Shown here piece by piece: positions 51,793 to 61,119 of a stretch of 64,000 bases of DNA (position 1 is its first letter; each line of letters starts with the position of its first letter). The notes under the pieces are model-generated. The model was given only the letters and a program-made list of their open reading frames with translations, was not told the origin of the DNA and did no database searches. Location of the stretch: contig DEJW01000036.1 in the NCBI GenBank assembly GCA_002353585.1, positions 13,411 to 77,410 on the forward strand, given 5' to 3'. A program made the position numbers and the translations under genes. This DNA comes from Prevotellaceae bacterium UBA2738 (lineage in GTDB: Bacteria; Bacteroidota; Bacteroidia; Bacteroidales; Bacteroidaceae).

Positions 51793-52525
51793 TCTTTAAT
51801 AGGTCATTGATAACGAGACTGGCGAGTGCAAAGCCGAAGGTGGCTGTGACATGACACATGGTGCCATTGATCTGAGCTTTGTAATCGCAGGTCTCGTCTG
51901 TGTTTCCGCGATTAGGCTGGGGTAGTTCATCACTATAGACACAAAGAAACTTCTTGGAAGGCATCATCTTGCGCTGTCGCATACGTTTGCGCATGATGGC
52001 GCCCAGGGTATCGTTGCGCACCTTCCAGAACTCAGCACACCTGACGCTGAAGGGGTCTGTGCGCAAGGCAGCCCCCATGCTGGAGAAGAGGGTGACACTA
52101 TCTATGGAGGTGGCATGGAGAATGAGCTGTATCTTATCCTTGAGCGAGTCGATGGCATCAATCACGTAGTCATACTGCTCAAGGTGGAAATCCTCCTTAG
52201 TCTCAGCCGAATAAGTCTTGTGCAAGGCAGTGATTTCAGCCTCAGGATTTATCTCGAGCAGTCGCTGGCACATCACGTTGACCTTTGGCTCGCCAACGGT
52301 TGCCGAGGTAGCCATTATCTGACGATTGACATTGGTGGGACTCACCTCGTCAGAGTCCACAATGGTGAGATGGCAGATGCCAGAGCGCACGAGACTCTCG
52401 GCACACCAGCCGCCAACGCCGCCAACGCCAAAGATTATCACCTTAGTCTGAGAGATATGTTGCATCGCCTCACTGCCCACGAGCAGTTCAAGACGGGAGA
52501 AGGAAGTTTGGTTCAAGGGGTTCAA
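51779..52525 (-). CDS. tcdA: tRNA threonylcarbamoyladenosine dehydratase
   Basis: A 248-aa E1-like enzyme (CsdL/TcdA) that cyclises t6A37 in tRNA to ct6A using ATP. The N-terminus has the ThiF/MoeB nucleotide-binding GVGGVGGWCAESLVRSG (residues ~33-49), then DSDEVSPTNVNRQIMAT. YDYVIDAIDSLKDK and the C-terminal CHVTATFGFALASLVINDLL are typical. The last residues and stop are encoded by hexamer repeat, suggesting the original stop was displaced by the element. Confidence 0.92.
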   Translation of the reverse strand: MNPLNQTSFSRLELLVGSEAMQHISQTKVIIFGVGGVGGWCAESLVRSGICHLTIVDSDEVSPTNVNRQIMATSATVGEPKVNVMCQRLLEINPEAEITALHKTYSAETKEDFHLEQYDYVIDAIDSLKDKIQLILHATSIDSVTLFSSMGAALRTDPFSVRCAEFWKVRNDTLGAIMRKRMRQRKMMPSKKFLCVYSDELPQPNRGNTDETCDYKAQINGTMCHVTATFGFALASLVINDLLKNSSR

Positions 52526-52540
52526 AAGTTTAATGGTTCC

Positions 52541-52563
52541 AGTTAAAGTTAACGTTCCCGTTT
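52541..52563. repeat. Short hexamer tract before tcdA
   Basis: GTTAAAGTTAACGTTCCCGTT, one degenerate run of the same hexamers between tcdA and its -7 box (TACCTTTG, complement of 52573-52580). Confidence 0.6.
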
Positions 52564-52628
52564 TCTCTGGTGCAAAGGTACGGATTATTTTCCAATTGTG
52601 AAAAATATCTACACCTTATTATAAAAGA

Positions 52629-52660
52629 TTTGGCTGTTTCAAGAAAAAACTGTAATTTTG
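52629..52660 (+). promoter_or_regulatory. Promoter of the LicD-like gene
   Basis: -33 TTTG at 52629-52632, 20 nt, -7 TAATTTTG at 52653-52660, 22 bp before the GTG start. Confidence 0.75.
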
Positions 52661-52682
52661 CGAACAAAATAGAAAAAGTGAC

Positions 52683-53537
52683 GTGGAACACGTATTTACG
52701 ACAGAAGAGCGCCAACGATGGAATGACATTCTCATGGGATGCCTGCATAGATTTATGGATATATGCGAGCAGTATGGTCTGACATACTATTGCGTCGGAG
52801 GTACCGTGATTGGGGCAGTGAGGCATAGGGGGTTCATACCCTGGGATGACGATATCGATGTTGCAATGCCACGCCCTGACTATGACAAGCTATTGCAGAT
52901 AGCCAAGGATCATGATTTTGGCGGATATGAACTTGCCACGCCCAGCATGGAGGGCTATCCTTATTTTTTCTCGAAATTCTGTGATGCTAACACTTCGCTT
53001 GTCGAACTGGAAAAGGTTCCATGCCTCTACGGAGTGTATATAGATGTCTTCCCCATAGACGGAACAGCACCAACGAAACGCGAGGCAGAGCAGATAATGC
53101 GTCGCTTCAAGCGCATAAACAACAAGATCAATGCCGTGCTCTCTCACCTCACACTTAAAGAGTATCTGTCACTGGTATTGCAACCTAAAGAATGGGGGCG
53201 CATGGCAATGCAGACTGCAGCTTTCATCCTTGGACGCGAGAATGTAAGACGTTGGCTTATAGGCGCACTCGAACGCATAGCTGCCAAGTATGATTACAAT
53301 CAATCTACCTACATAGTAAACTATGGGGGCGCATGGGCTGAAAAAGAAATACACCCGAAGGAGTGGATCTTTCCGCTTACCACGAAGCATTTTGAAGATG
53401 TGGATGTATACATACCTGGAGATTACGACCGATACCTGCGCCAGATGTATGGCGACTACATGCAGTTGCCTCCAGAGGAAAAGCGTGTGAGTCATCACGA
53501 CCATTACTTTGTGGACTTATATAAACGTGTTAACTAA
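52683..53537 (+). CDS. LicD-family phosphotransferase
   Basis: A 284-aa protein with GTG start. The nucleotidyltransferase-fold LicD signature is complete: YYCVGGTVIGAVRHRGFIPW then DDDIDVAMPRPDYDKL (residues ~36-70), where the three Asp bind metal. LicD enzymes attach phosphocholine or a similar group (ribitol-phosphate in relatives) to surface glycans. The acceptor here is unknown. It has its own promoter; the PL9 gene follows 32 bp later and may be read from the same promoter. Confidence 0.88.
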   Translation: MEHVFTTEERQRWNDILMGCLHRFMDICEQYGLTYYCVGGTVIGAVRHRGFIPWDDDIDVAMPRPDYDKLLQIAKDHDFGGYELATPSMEGYPYFFSKFCDANTSLVELEKVPCLYGVYIDVFPIDGTAPTKREAEQIMRRFKRINNKINAVLSHLTLKEYLSLVLQPKEWGRMAMQTAAFILGRENVRRWLIGALERIAAKYDYNQSTYIVNYGGAWAEKEIHPKEWIFPLTTKHFEDVDVYIPGDYDRYLRQMYGDYMQLPPEEKRVSHHDHYFVDLYKRVN

Positions 53538-53569
53538 CCATAATTACGACTACTAAAAAACAAAAAGAG

Positions 53570-55135
53570 ATGAAAAAAAGAATCTTTCTCAGCGCCATGT
53601 GCGCATGCCTGTTCGGAATGGCACAGGCAACTAACTATTACGCTGCACCTGGAGCAAAAGGTGACGGCAAGAGCATCAGCAACCCAGGCGACCTGAACAA
53701 TCTGGCTGCTAAGACTATTGCAGGAGGCGACTCGCTGTTCCTGATGGATGGAGTGTACTACATCACTGCCACCGTTGACGTGAAGACAGCTGCTGGCACG
53801 GCAGACAAGCGAACCTTCGTGGGAGCAATGAAAGGTGCTCACCCCATAATTGACGGCAGCAAGATGGCATATAGTAACAACAGCCAGTCAAATGGTATCC
53901 GTACTCGTGTGGCATACGTTCACCTATACGGCATCACCATGCGCTATGCTGGTTTTAAGGGATTCCTCATTGGCGGAAGCTATAACCTGATAGAGAACTG
54001 TACATCACAGGCAAGTGTGGATTCTGGTTTCGGAATAAAGGATGCCGACAACAGCACGTTCCTCAACTGCGACTCATTTGACAGCTTCGATTATCAGCTT
54101 GGCGGCACGGGCAACCCCGACTTTGGCGGCAATGCCGACGGCTTCTGCGACAAGCAGTTTACTGGTGGCGGCAATACATATATCAACTGCCGTGCATGGA
54201 ACAATAGCGACGATGGCTGGGACCTCTACAAGCGCGGCACCTCAGAGCCTATCGTGTTCATCAACTGCATAACATACAACAACTCACCTGAATACTATGA
54301 CTTCACAGGCAACCCGCGTCTGGTGACAGACAAGAGCTGGTTTGACAGCGTGGAGGGTAAGACAATGACCACATCAAAGAACCACACGGACACATGGTAC
54401 AGAAACCACTACTACAACAACGGCAACAAAAACGGCTTTAAGATTGGTGGTGCCGGCGTGGCTACCGACGTGACGATGTATCGCTGTCTTGCCGTAGCCA
54501 ACACCGTTAAGGGTTTCGACCAGAACTACACCCAAGGCAATGTGAAGCTCTACAACTGTTCAGCTTACGACAACAAGAACAACTACCACTTCGGTTCGGC
54601 TGAGATGAACGGGCTCGAAATAAGAAACTGCATAAGCCACTACTCTCACGAGGCTGACTGGAGCAAGCCGAAGGACGAGCACTGGAAGGACATCATAACC
54701 ACTGGCAACTACACCCACTCGAACAACTCATGGGATATGGAGGGTATGAAGCCGACAGCAGAAGACTTCAAAAACCTTAACCCAGCATCAAGCGTTGGTG
54801 CACGCAACGAGGACGGCACCTTCACCGTGCCTACCATGTGTCTGGCAGAGGGCAGCAAGTTCATCGACGCTGGCGAGATAATCGACGGCTATACTGACTA
54901 TCAGGGCAACAAGCCCGATCTGGGATGGAAGGAGTATGACGAGACTATTCCTACTGAGGTGATAAGCGTAAAGGAAGACACCACCCTCCCTGACATGCGC
55001 CGCCTCAACATCTACACCCTCGACGGCACGCTGGTGGGCATGTCAGCATACGGCAAGCTCAGCGGACTGAAGCCTGGCGTATATGTGGTGCGCGACTTCG
55101 ACAGCGGCAAGGCTGTCAAGGTAGCGGTGGAATAG
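53570..55135 (+). CDS. Secreted PL9-like pectate lyase with T9SS-type tail
   Basis: A 521-aa protein with signal peptide (MKKRIFLSAMCACLFGMAQA). A right-handed parallel beta-helix of about 400 residues contains GNADGFCDKQFTGGGNTY and CRAWNNSDDGWDLYKRG, matching the PL9/PL1-like calcium-binding lyase blocks. It would cleave polygalacturonate by beta-elimination. The last ~65 residues (LNIYTLDGTLVGMSAYGKLS, then GLKPGVYVV) resemble a type A C-terminal sorting domain, which would send it through the T9SS of which SprA (5.4-13.0 kb) is part. Confidence 0.85.
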   Translation: MKKRIFLSAMCACLFGMAQATNYYAAPGAKGDGKSISNPGDLNNLAAKTIAGGDSLFLMDGVYYITATVDVKTAAGTADKRTFVGAMKGAHPIIDGSKMAYSNNSQSNGIRTRVAYVHLYGITMRYAGFKGFLIGGSYNLIENCTSQASVDSGFGIKDADNSTFLNCDSFDSFDYQLGGTGNPDFGGNADGFCDKQFTGGGNTYINCRAWNNSDDGWDLYKRGTSEPIVFINCITYNNSPEYYDFTGNPRLVTDKSWFDSVEGKTMTTSKNHTDTWYRNHYYNNGNKNGFKIGGAGVATDVTMYRCLAVANTVKGFDQNYTQGNVKLYNCSAYDNKNNYHFGSAEMNGLEIRNCISHYSHEADWSKPKDEHWKDIITTGNYTHSNNSWDMEGMKPTAEDFKNLNPASSVGARNEDGTFTVPTMCLAEGSKFIDAGEIIDGYTDYQGNKPDLGWKEYDETIPTEVISVKEDTTLPDMRRLNIYTLDGTLVGMSAYGKLSGLKPGVYVVRDFDSGKAVKVAVE

Positions 55136-55178
55136 TTCACAATTCTTCGAGCATAGCTCGGAACTCAATTTACAGTTA

Positions 55179-56213
55179 ATGACCATAATACAGAAAAGAT
55201 GTAATTACGCGCTATGGCTGTTGCTCTTGGGAGCAATGGCCATAGTGGGTTGTTCACGCAAGGTGACACCCAAGGAGAGCGTGATAAACGTAAAGACCAT
55301 GCAGGTCACCTCAGCCACTGACGGTGTGACCAAGAACTACGTGGGAACCATAGAGGAGGAAGAAGGCGTCAACGTAACCTTCAGCGTGCTGGGCACGGTG
55401 GAGCGCGTGCTGGTGGATGAGGGGCAGTTCGTCAAGCGCGGACAGCCTCTCGCCGTATCTGACGGCCGCAACATCCGCCAGACCTATGCCATGGCAAAGA
55501 CCACACTCAATCAGGCTGAGGATGCCTATCGCCGCCTGAAGAACCTCTACGACAAGGGCACCCTGCCCGAGATAAGAATGGTAGAGGCAGAGTCGGCACT
55601 GCAGAGGGCACGCTCTTCCGAGGCTATCTCACGCAAGAGCCTTGAGGACATCACCCTGCGCGCTCCGTGGAGCGGCTACATAGCCCAGGTAAACGTGCAT
55701 GAGGGAGCCAACCTCACCCCTGGCGTGAACGGAATACGACTGGTCAAGATAGAGCGCGTGAAACTCTGCATCCCCATACCTGAGAAGGAGATAGGCAACA
55801 TAGCCATAGGCAAGCCCGTACGCTTCACCGTCGCTGCACTGCCAGGCAGGGAGTTCAGCGGCAAGGTGATAGCTCGCGGACTCACCGCCCACCCCATCAG
55901 CCACGCCTATGAGGTAAGGGCTCTGGTGGACAATGCCGACCACGCCCTCCTGCCTGGCATGATAGCGAAGGTGCTGATTGCCAACGACAAGAAGGGCTAC
56001 TCACTCGTGCTGCCACAGCAGGCAATCATGGTCAGCGGACAGGACAAGTTTGTGTGGGTGGCTAAGGGCGGCAAGGCTCATCGCCGCAGCGTCACCACCG
56101 GCGACATAACCAACGAGGGTGTCATCATCGAGAGCGGCATAACCCAGGGTGAGCACGTGATAATCGAGGGACAGGAGAAAGTCAGCGACGGCGTCTCCAT
56201 CAAGGAGAATTAG
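55179..56213 (+). CDS. RND efflux periplasmic adaptor (membrane fusion protein)
   Basis: A 344-aa lipoprotein: the N-terminal hydrophobic stretch ends in AMAIVGC, so Cys25 is probably lipidated. Biotinyl-lipoyl-like halves flank a short helical hairpin (TTLNQAEDAYRRLKNLYDKG). The C-terminal membrane-proximal domain ends with VIIEGQEKVSDGVSIKEN. It links the RND pump to the TolC-type channel. First gene of a three-gene efflux operon. A repeat tract lies between it and the pump gene. Confidence 0.9.
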   Translation: MTIIQKRCNYALWLLLLGAMAIVGCSRKVTPKESVINVKTMQVTSATDGVTKNYVGTIEEEEGVNVTFSVLGTVERVLVDEGQFVKRGQPLAVSDGRNIRQTYAMAKTTLNQAEDAYRRLKNLYDKGTLPEIRMVEAESALQRARSSEAISRKSLEDITLRAPWSGYIAQVNVHEGANLTPGVNGIRLVKIERVKLCIPIPEKEIGNIAIGKPVRFTVAALPGREFSGKVIARGLTAHPISHAYEVRALVDNADHALLPGMIAKVLIANDKKGYSLVLPQQAIMVSGQDKFVWVAKGGKAHRRSVTTGDITNEGVIIESGITQGEHVIIEGQEKVSDGVSIKEN

Positions 56214-56300
56214 AACGGGAACGATAACGGGAACGAGCTCCGCGAAGCGCCTGAGCACCAACTGGAGCGCAAGAACGATGACGGGAACGGAAACCAACTG
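56212..56300 (+). repeat. Hexamers and 40-bp module between adaptor and pump genes
   Basis: AACGGG/AACGAT units surround the 40-bp module at 56236-56275, which differs from the yifB copy at two positions. The tract starts at the adaptor stop codon. Confidence 0.9.
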
Positions 56301-56315
56301 TAAACTGAGAACTAA

Positions 56316-59300
56316 GTGAAGGACGATCGCAAAAATATAGTGGCATCAGCCATGCGTCATAAGAGCATCACCCTGCTGCTGGTGGCAGTGATGATGATTG
56401 CAGGCATCATATCGCTGGTGTATATCCCCAAGGACGAGTTTCCGCAGTTTGACCTGCCCATCGGACTGGTGGTGGGCGTATATCCCGGTGCCACTGAGGA
56501 GGAGGTGGAACAGCAGCTCGCCAAACCCCTCGAGGACTTTCTCTGGACCTTTAAGGAGATAGACAAGGAAAGAGTGAGCACCGTATGTCAGAACAACGTG
56601 TGCTACTCCATAGTGTGGCTCAAGAGTAAGGGCGAGGACAATACCGAGTTCTGGAACAAGCTCAAGGAGCGCCTGCCCCTGTTGCGCGCCAAGCTGCCGT
56701 CAGGCGTGCTGGGCGTCTTTGCCAACGAAGACTTTGGCGATGTGTCGGCTATGCTCATATCCATTGAGAGCGAGGACAAGACCTATCGCGAGATGGACGA
56801 CTACGCACGGGCACTCGGCGACCGTCTGCGCACCATTCCCCAACTGGCTAACATCTACACCCTCGGCGGACAGAACGAGCAAATCAGCATCTACCTCGAC
56901 CGCGACCGCCTGGTGGCATACGGCTTAAATACGGCTATGGTCTATAGCAAGCTTTCCAGCCAGAGCGGCTCGATGATTACCGGCTCGCTGGACGACGGCA
57001 ACCTCAGCCGTATGCTCCATGTGGTGCCCTCGCTCAATTCAGAGCAGGACATAGCCCAGACCATAGTGTTCAGCGACCCCTCGGGCACCATCGTGCGCCT
57101 TGGCGACATAGCCGAGATAAAGCGCGAATACCCTCCGCAGAAGCGATACATCAAGAACAACGGCAACAAGTCGATGATTATGTCGCTCCAGATGGTCAGC
57201 GGCAATAACATCGTCAGCTTTGGCAAGGATGTGAAGGCTATACTCAAGGACTTTCAGGAAACCCTCCCACCCGATGTACATATCAACGTAATCACCGACC
57301 AGAGCGAGGTGGTTGACGAGTCAGTCACCGAGTTCCTTACCGAACTGCTCATCGCCATAGCCTCCGTAGTCATAGTCACCCTGCTCATGCTGCCTATGAG
57401 AGTAGCGGGCGTGGCTGTCACCACCATCCCCATCACCATCTTCATATCTATCGCCATATTCTATATTGCGGGCGTAGAAATAAACTCCGTCACCCTCGCC
57501 GCCCTGATAGTGTCGCTGGGCATGATAGTCGATGACTCAATCGTGGTGGTCGATTGCTACATAGACCGTCTTGACGAGGGTATGCCCCGCTGGAAGGCAG
57601 CCATCACCTCGGCACGCCAGTTTACCGCCAGCATCATCACGGCTACGCTCTCCATCAGCATAGTATTCTTCCCCTTCCTCTTTACCACTGACAACATAAT
57701 CCACGATTTCATCGAGTCTTTCCCCTATGCCATCACCATAGTGCTGACGGTGTCGCTGCTCGTGGCTCTGCTCGTGGTACCCATCATAGAGCATCGCTTC
57801 ATCACTCACGGCTTTGGCAGCGAGCACCACCTAATCCTCGAACGCATACAAGCTGTATATGACAGGATAATAGGCATCTGTTTCCGCCATAAGAAGGCAA
57901 CCCTCGCCATAGGGTTCTTTACCGTCTTTCTGGGCGCGCTGCTCATGCTGGCACTGCCTCAGAGGCTCATGCCTCGCGCCAGCCGCAGCCTCTTTGCCGT
58001 CGAGATATGGCTGCCCACAGGCACCGATATCCGCCGCACCGAGGCTGTTGCCGACTCCCTTGCCAATATGATGCGTAAGGATGAGCGCATCACCAATATC
58101 ACCACCTTCTATGGCATGGGCTCACCAAGGTTCCACGTCACCTTCATGCCACAGTTTGGTGGCTCCAACTACGCCCAGTTTATCGTCAACACCCATAGCG
58201 ACAGCGAGACTCAGGCAGTGCTCGACGAATATTCAGCCTACTACGCCAACTACTTCCCCGAGGCTCAGATTAAGTTCAAGCAGATAGAATATACCGATGC
58301 CACCTCGCCCGTAGAGGTGCGCCTCATTGGCAATAACCTCGACTCGCTCCATATAGCCACCGACCGCGTGGTCAGCCTGCTACGTCGCAATCCCGAGATA
58401 GAGACCGTCACCACCAGCTGGGGCACTCAAAATAATCGTCTCGACATCACCATGCATCCCGAACAGGCTAACCAGATAGGCATGAGCCGTTCACTGCTCT
58501 CGCTCAACCTTGCCCTGCGCTATTCGGGGGGCATACCAGTAGCCAAGATGTGGGAGGCTGACGACGAGATAGCCGTCATGATAAAGGATGCAGGCGACGG
58601 CAAACAGAACATCGAGGATTTCAAGGACATACGCGTCACGGGGCTCGTGCCTACGCTCACCACCGTGCCCCTCACCCAGATAGCCGATGTCAAGCCAGCC
58701 TGGTGCGGAGGCATCATACAGCACCGTAACGGCATACGCTGTGCCAGCATCTATGGCACCACCACGCGAGGCTCCAAGATAGGCAACCTCAACAAGCATC
58801 TCTATGCCCAGCTCGACACCTTCTCACTGCCTCAGGGCGTGAAGGTGGCTAAGGGCGGACAGGCAGAGTCAGAGGGCCGCTACCGTCCCCAGATGTATCT
58901 GGGCATGGTTATCGCCATCGCCCTCATCATCTTCATCATGCTGTTCCACCTTAAGAGCGTGCGCCTAATGATGCTCATGATGGCATCGCTCGTCTTCGCC
59001 ATCCCTGGCACCGCCATCGGCATGTTCTGCTCCAACTTCGAGTTTGGAGCCACCGCCATCCTCGGCATCGTGTCGCTCATGGGCATCATCACCCGTAGCG
59101 GCATCATCATGGTCGATTATGGCGAAGAACTATTCCATCAGCGCGGCATGACAGCCGACGAAGCCGCCGAGACAGCTGCCAAGCGCCGTTTCCGCCCTAT
59201 CTTCCTCACTGCCTCTGCCGCCTCCATGGGTGTCATCCCTATGGTCATCAAGGCAACCCCACTCTGGGGACCTATGGGCATCGTCATCTGCGTGGGAGCC

Positions 59301-59381
59301 CTCATCTCCATGCTCTATATCGTAACCATCATCCCTGTTGTTTACAGCATGGTGGCAAAGAAGGAAATGGAAGAGTTTTAA
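56316..59381 (+). CDS. RND family efflux pump (AcrB-like)
   Basis: A 1021-aa inner-membrane proton-driven exporter with the usual 12 helices and two large periplasmic loops. The N-terminus (KSITLLLVAVMMIAGIISLV) is the first helix. The IVSLGMIVDDSIVVVD block in helix 4 carries the paired Asp used for proton relay. GTG start at 56316 in a repeat-free gap of 15 bp. Likely exports toxic compounds, together with the adaptor and TolC-type gene; the substrate range is not deducible. Confidence 0.95.
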   Translation: MKDDRKNIVASAMRHKSITLLLVAVMMIAGIISLVYIPKDEFPQFDLPIGLVVGVYPGATEEEVEQQLAKPLEDFLWTFKEIDKERVSTVCQNNVCYSIVWLKSKGEDNTEFWNKLKERLPLLRAKLPSGVLGVFANEDFGDVSAMLISIESEDKTYREMDDYARALGDRLRTIPQLANIYTLGGQNEQISIYLDRDRLVAYGLNTAMVYSKLSSQSGSMITGSLDDGNLSRMLHVVPSLNSEQDIAQTIVFSDPSGTIVRLGDIAEIKREYPPQKRYIKNNGNKSMIMSLQMVSGNNIVSFGKDVKAILKDFQETLPPDVHINVITDQSEVVDESVTEFLTELLIAIASVVIVTLLMLPMRVAGVAVTTIPITIFISIAIFYIAGVEINSVTLAALIVSLGMIVDDSIVVVDCYIDRLDEGMPRWKAAITSARQFTASIITATLSISIVFFPFLFTTDNIIHDFIESFPYAITIVLTVSLLVALLVVPIIEHRFITHGFGSEHHLILERIQAVYDRIIGICFRHKKATLAIGFFTVFLGALLMLALPQRLMPRASRSLFAVEIWLPTGTDIRRTEAVADSLANMMRKDERITNITTFYGMGSPRFHVTFMPQFGGSNYAQFIVNTHSDSETQAVLDEYSAYYANYFPEAQIKFKQIEYTDATSPVEVRLIGNNLDSLHIATDRVVSLLRRNPEIETVTTSWGTQNNRLDITMHPEQANQIGMSRSLLSLNLALRYSGGIPVAKMWEADDEIAVMIKDAGDGKQNIEDFKDIRVTGLVPTLTTVPLTQIADVKPAWCGGIIQHRNGIRCASIYGTTTRGSKIGNLNKHLYAQLDTFSLPQGVKVAKGGQAESEGRYRPQMYLGMVIAIALIIFIMLFHLKSVRLMMLMMASLVFAIPGTAIGMFCSNFEFGATAILGIVSLMGIITRSGIIMVDYGEELFHQRGMTADEAAETAAKRRFRPIFLTASAASMGVIPMVIKATPLWGPMGIVICVGALISMLYIVTIIPVVYSMVAKKEMEEF

Positions 59382-59382
59382 C

Positions 59383-59455
59383 GACGTTAACGATACACAC
59401 CATAGGTGCTACGATACGTGGCATAGCCACTACGATACGCCCTGAAGGGCTACGA
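59383..59455 (+). repeat. TACGATAC-hairpin array between pump and TolC genes
   Basis: GTTAACGATAC, then hairpins CACC-ata-GGTG, GTGGC-ata-GCCAC and GCCCT-ga-AGGGC separated by TACGATAC. Different stems from yifB except the last (GCCC...GGGC), which again closes the array. Confidence 0.85.
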
Positions 59456-59470
59456 AAACAAAAAAACAAT

Positions 59471-60850
59471 ATGACAAAAAAAATCATCGCAATAGCGATA
59501 ATAATTTTCAATTGTCAATTTTCAATTGTCAATTCGCTGAACGCCCAGCCCATGGCTGGCAGTTCACCACGAATCGTCTCCCTCAGCGAGTGCGTCAGCA
59601 CCATGCGCAAGGAGAACATCAAGGCAGCCAACGCACGCAACAATGTGCAGATGGCAGAAGAGTTCCAGAAGTACGCACGCACAAAATATTACCCCACCGT
59701 CAGCGCAAGGGCATTCCACTTTGAGGCTAACGACTACCTGCTGCGCAAGGACCTCTTCTCACCAGACGTATCACAAGCCATCGAAGAAATCAACCGCGAA
59801 TATGACCTCGGACTTGATACCAGCATCAATGTGCTCAAGCGTGGTTCATCAGCCGACATCGGTCTCGTCCAGCCCCTCTATACCGGCGGCAGGATACATA
59901 ACGTCAACAAGCTCGCCGACCTGCAGGTGGAGGGCATGAAACTCCTTCAAGACACCAACGACGACATCCTCGTACTCGAGGCAGAACTGCTCTATTTCAC
60001 CCTCGTCAAGCTCCACGGCAAGCAGCAGAACCTCCTTGCTGCTGATGCCGAGGTGGCAAGCATACTCAAGGATGCACGCAACCTTGCCACTGAGGGCATA
60101 GTGAACAGCAACGACGCCCTGACAGCCGAACTGGCTCTCGACCAGCTCAACGCCCAGCGCGTGCGCCTCGACAACGGCATCCGCCTGCTCCGCCGCGCTA
60201 TGGCAAAGGCTATGGGGTGTGCAGGCGAAGACCTCGACGTAGATACCACCCTGCTCACCACCCCTGTTGTGGCACCCGAGAACCTATGGGTCAACGTAGA
60301 GAGCGCCGTGGATAACAGCAACGAGAACCGCCTGCTCGAACTCAACGTAGAGCGCACCCAGCTGCAGACCAAGCTTGCCAAGGCAAACTATCTGCCCATC
60401 CTCGCCTTAGGAGGCAACGTCGGCATCAGCCGCTACCTTTCCAAGGCAAACACCAAGGGCGTAGCCTTCGCCACAGTGGTCATGCCCATAAGCACATTCT
60501 GGAGCGAGCGCCACCTGGTGCGTCGCAGCAAGCTCTCAGAGCAGATGGCACTCGACCAGCGACGCGACAAGCGCGAGATGCTCGACCTCAACATTCGGGA
60601 TGCCTACGACAATCTCTCCGCCGCCTATCAGCAGGTGGCAATAGCCCGCAAGAGCATCGCCAAGGCAGACGAGAACCTCCGCATCAAGCATGAGGAGTAC
60701 ATCAACGGTGTAACCAACATGACCATACTGCTCGATGCACGCCAGCAGCAGCAGACAGCCCACGACAATCTCAGCGATGCACTCTGCGACTATCACCACG
60801 CCCGCACCAAATACCTCATCGCCACAGGCAGGAAGGAACAGACATACTAA
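59471..60850 (+). CDS. TolC-family outer-membrane efflux protein
   Basis: A 459-aa outer-membrane channel protein. Two OEP repeats with long helical hairpins: the first around 40-240, the second around 255-450, with conserved YTGGRIHNVNKLADLQVEGM. The signal peptide (TKKIIAIAIIIFNCQFSIVN) is partly encoded by five heptamers at 59503-59537. Third gene of the efflux operon; it completes the tripartite pump. Confidence 0.92.
   Translation: MTKKIIAIAIIIFNCQFSIVNSLNAQPMAGSSPRIVSLSECVSTMRKENIKAANARNNVQMAEEFQKYARTKYYPTVSARAFHFEANDYLLRKDLFSPDVSQAIEEINREYDLGLDTSINVLKRGSSADIGLVQPLYTGGRIHNVNKLADLQVEGMKLLQDTNDDILVLEAELLYFTLVKLHGKQQNLLAADAEVASILKDARNLATEGIVNSNDALTAELALDQLNAQRVRLDNGIRLLRRAMAKAMGCAGEDLDVDTTLLTTPVVAPENLWVNVESAVDNSNENRLLELNVERTQLQTKLAKANYLPILALGGNVGISRYLSKANTKGVAFATVVMPISTFWSERHLVRRSKLSEQMALDQRRDKREMLDLNIRDAYDNLSAAYQQVAIARKSIAKADENLRIKHEEYINGVTNMTILLDARQQQQTAHDNLSDALCDYHHARTKYLIATGRKEQTY
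59503..59537 (+). repeat. Five AATTTTC/AATTGTC heptamers inside the tolC-like signal peptide
   Basis: AATTTTC-AATTGTC-AATTTTC-AATTGTC-AATTCGC, 35 bp. Encodes part of the hydrophobic core and the end of the signal peptide. Confidence 0.9.
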
Positions 60851-60857
60851 GGACAAA

Positions 60858-61000
60858 GGACGGGAACGGGAACGTTAACGGGAACGATACGCTTCGCTAC
60901 GATACAGCGCAAGCGCCTACGATACGCCCTGCGGGCTACGATAAGGAAGGACAAGGTGACAAAGGACGTTAACGGGAACGATAACGCTAACTAAGGACAA
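60858..61000 (+). repeat. TACGATAC-hairpin array after the efflux operon
   Basis: Hexamers, then GC-ttc-GC, a GCGC-aa-GCGC hairpin and GCCC-tgc-GGGC separated by TACGATAC, then AAGGACAA/GTGACAA units and more hexamers. The GGCGC then GCCC order is the same as in yifB. Fills most of the 269-bp gap to the ATPase gene. Confidence 0.9.
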
Positions 61001-61017
61001 AGTAAAAGGGAGCCTTT

Positions 61018-61077
61018 TTTTCTTGCAGATTTAAAATCCAACTTTAAATTTGCAAGATTTTCTTGCAGATTTAAAAT
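61018..61077 (+). promoter_or_regulatory. Direct and inverted repeats upstream of the DUF4143 ATPase
   Basis: A 20-bp direct repeat TTTTCTTGCAGATTTAAAAT at 61018-61037 and 61058-61077 (40-bp period). An inverted near-copy TTTAAATTTGCAAGA lies between them at 61043-61057. Its second copy covers the -33 region, so it looks like an operator. Confidence 0.6.
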
Positions 61078-61093
61078 AAAAGTTGTACTTTTG
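61062..61093 (+). promoter_or_regulatory. Promoter of the DUF4143 ATPase gene
   Basis: -33 CTTG at 61062-61065, 20 nt, -7 TACTTTTG at 61086-61093, 26 bp before the ATG. Confidence 0.65.
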
Positions 61094-61119
61094 CCCATGG
61101 AATATCAAAAAGTATTTCT

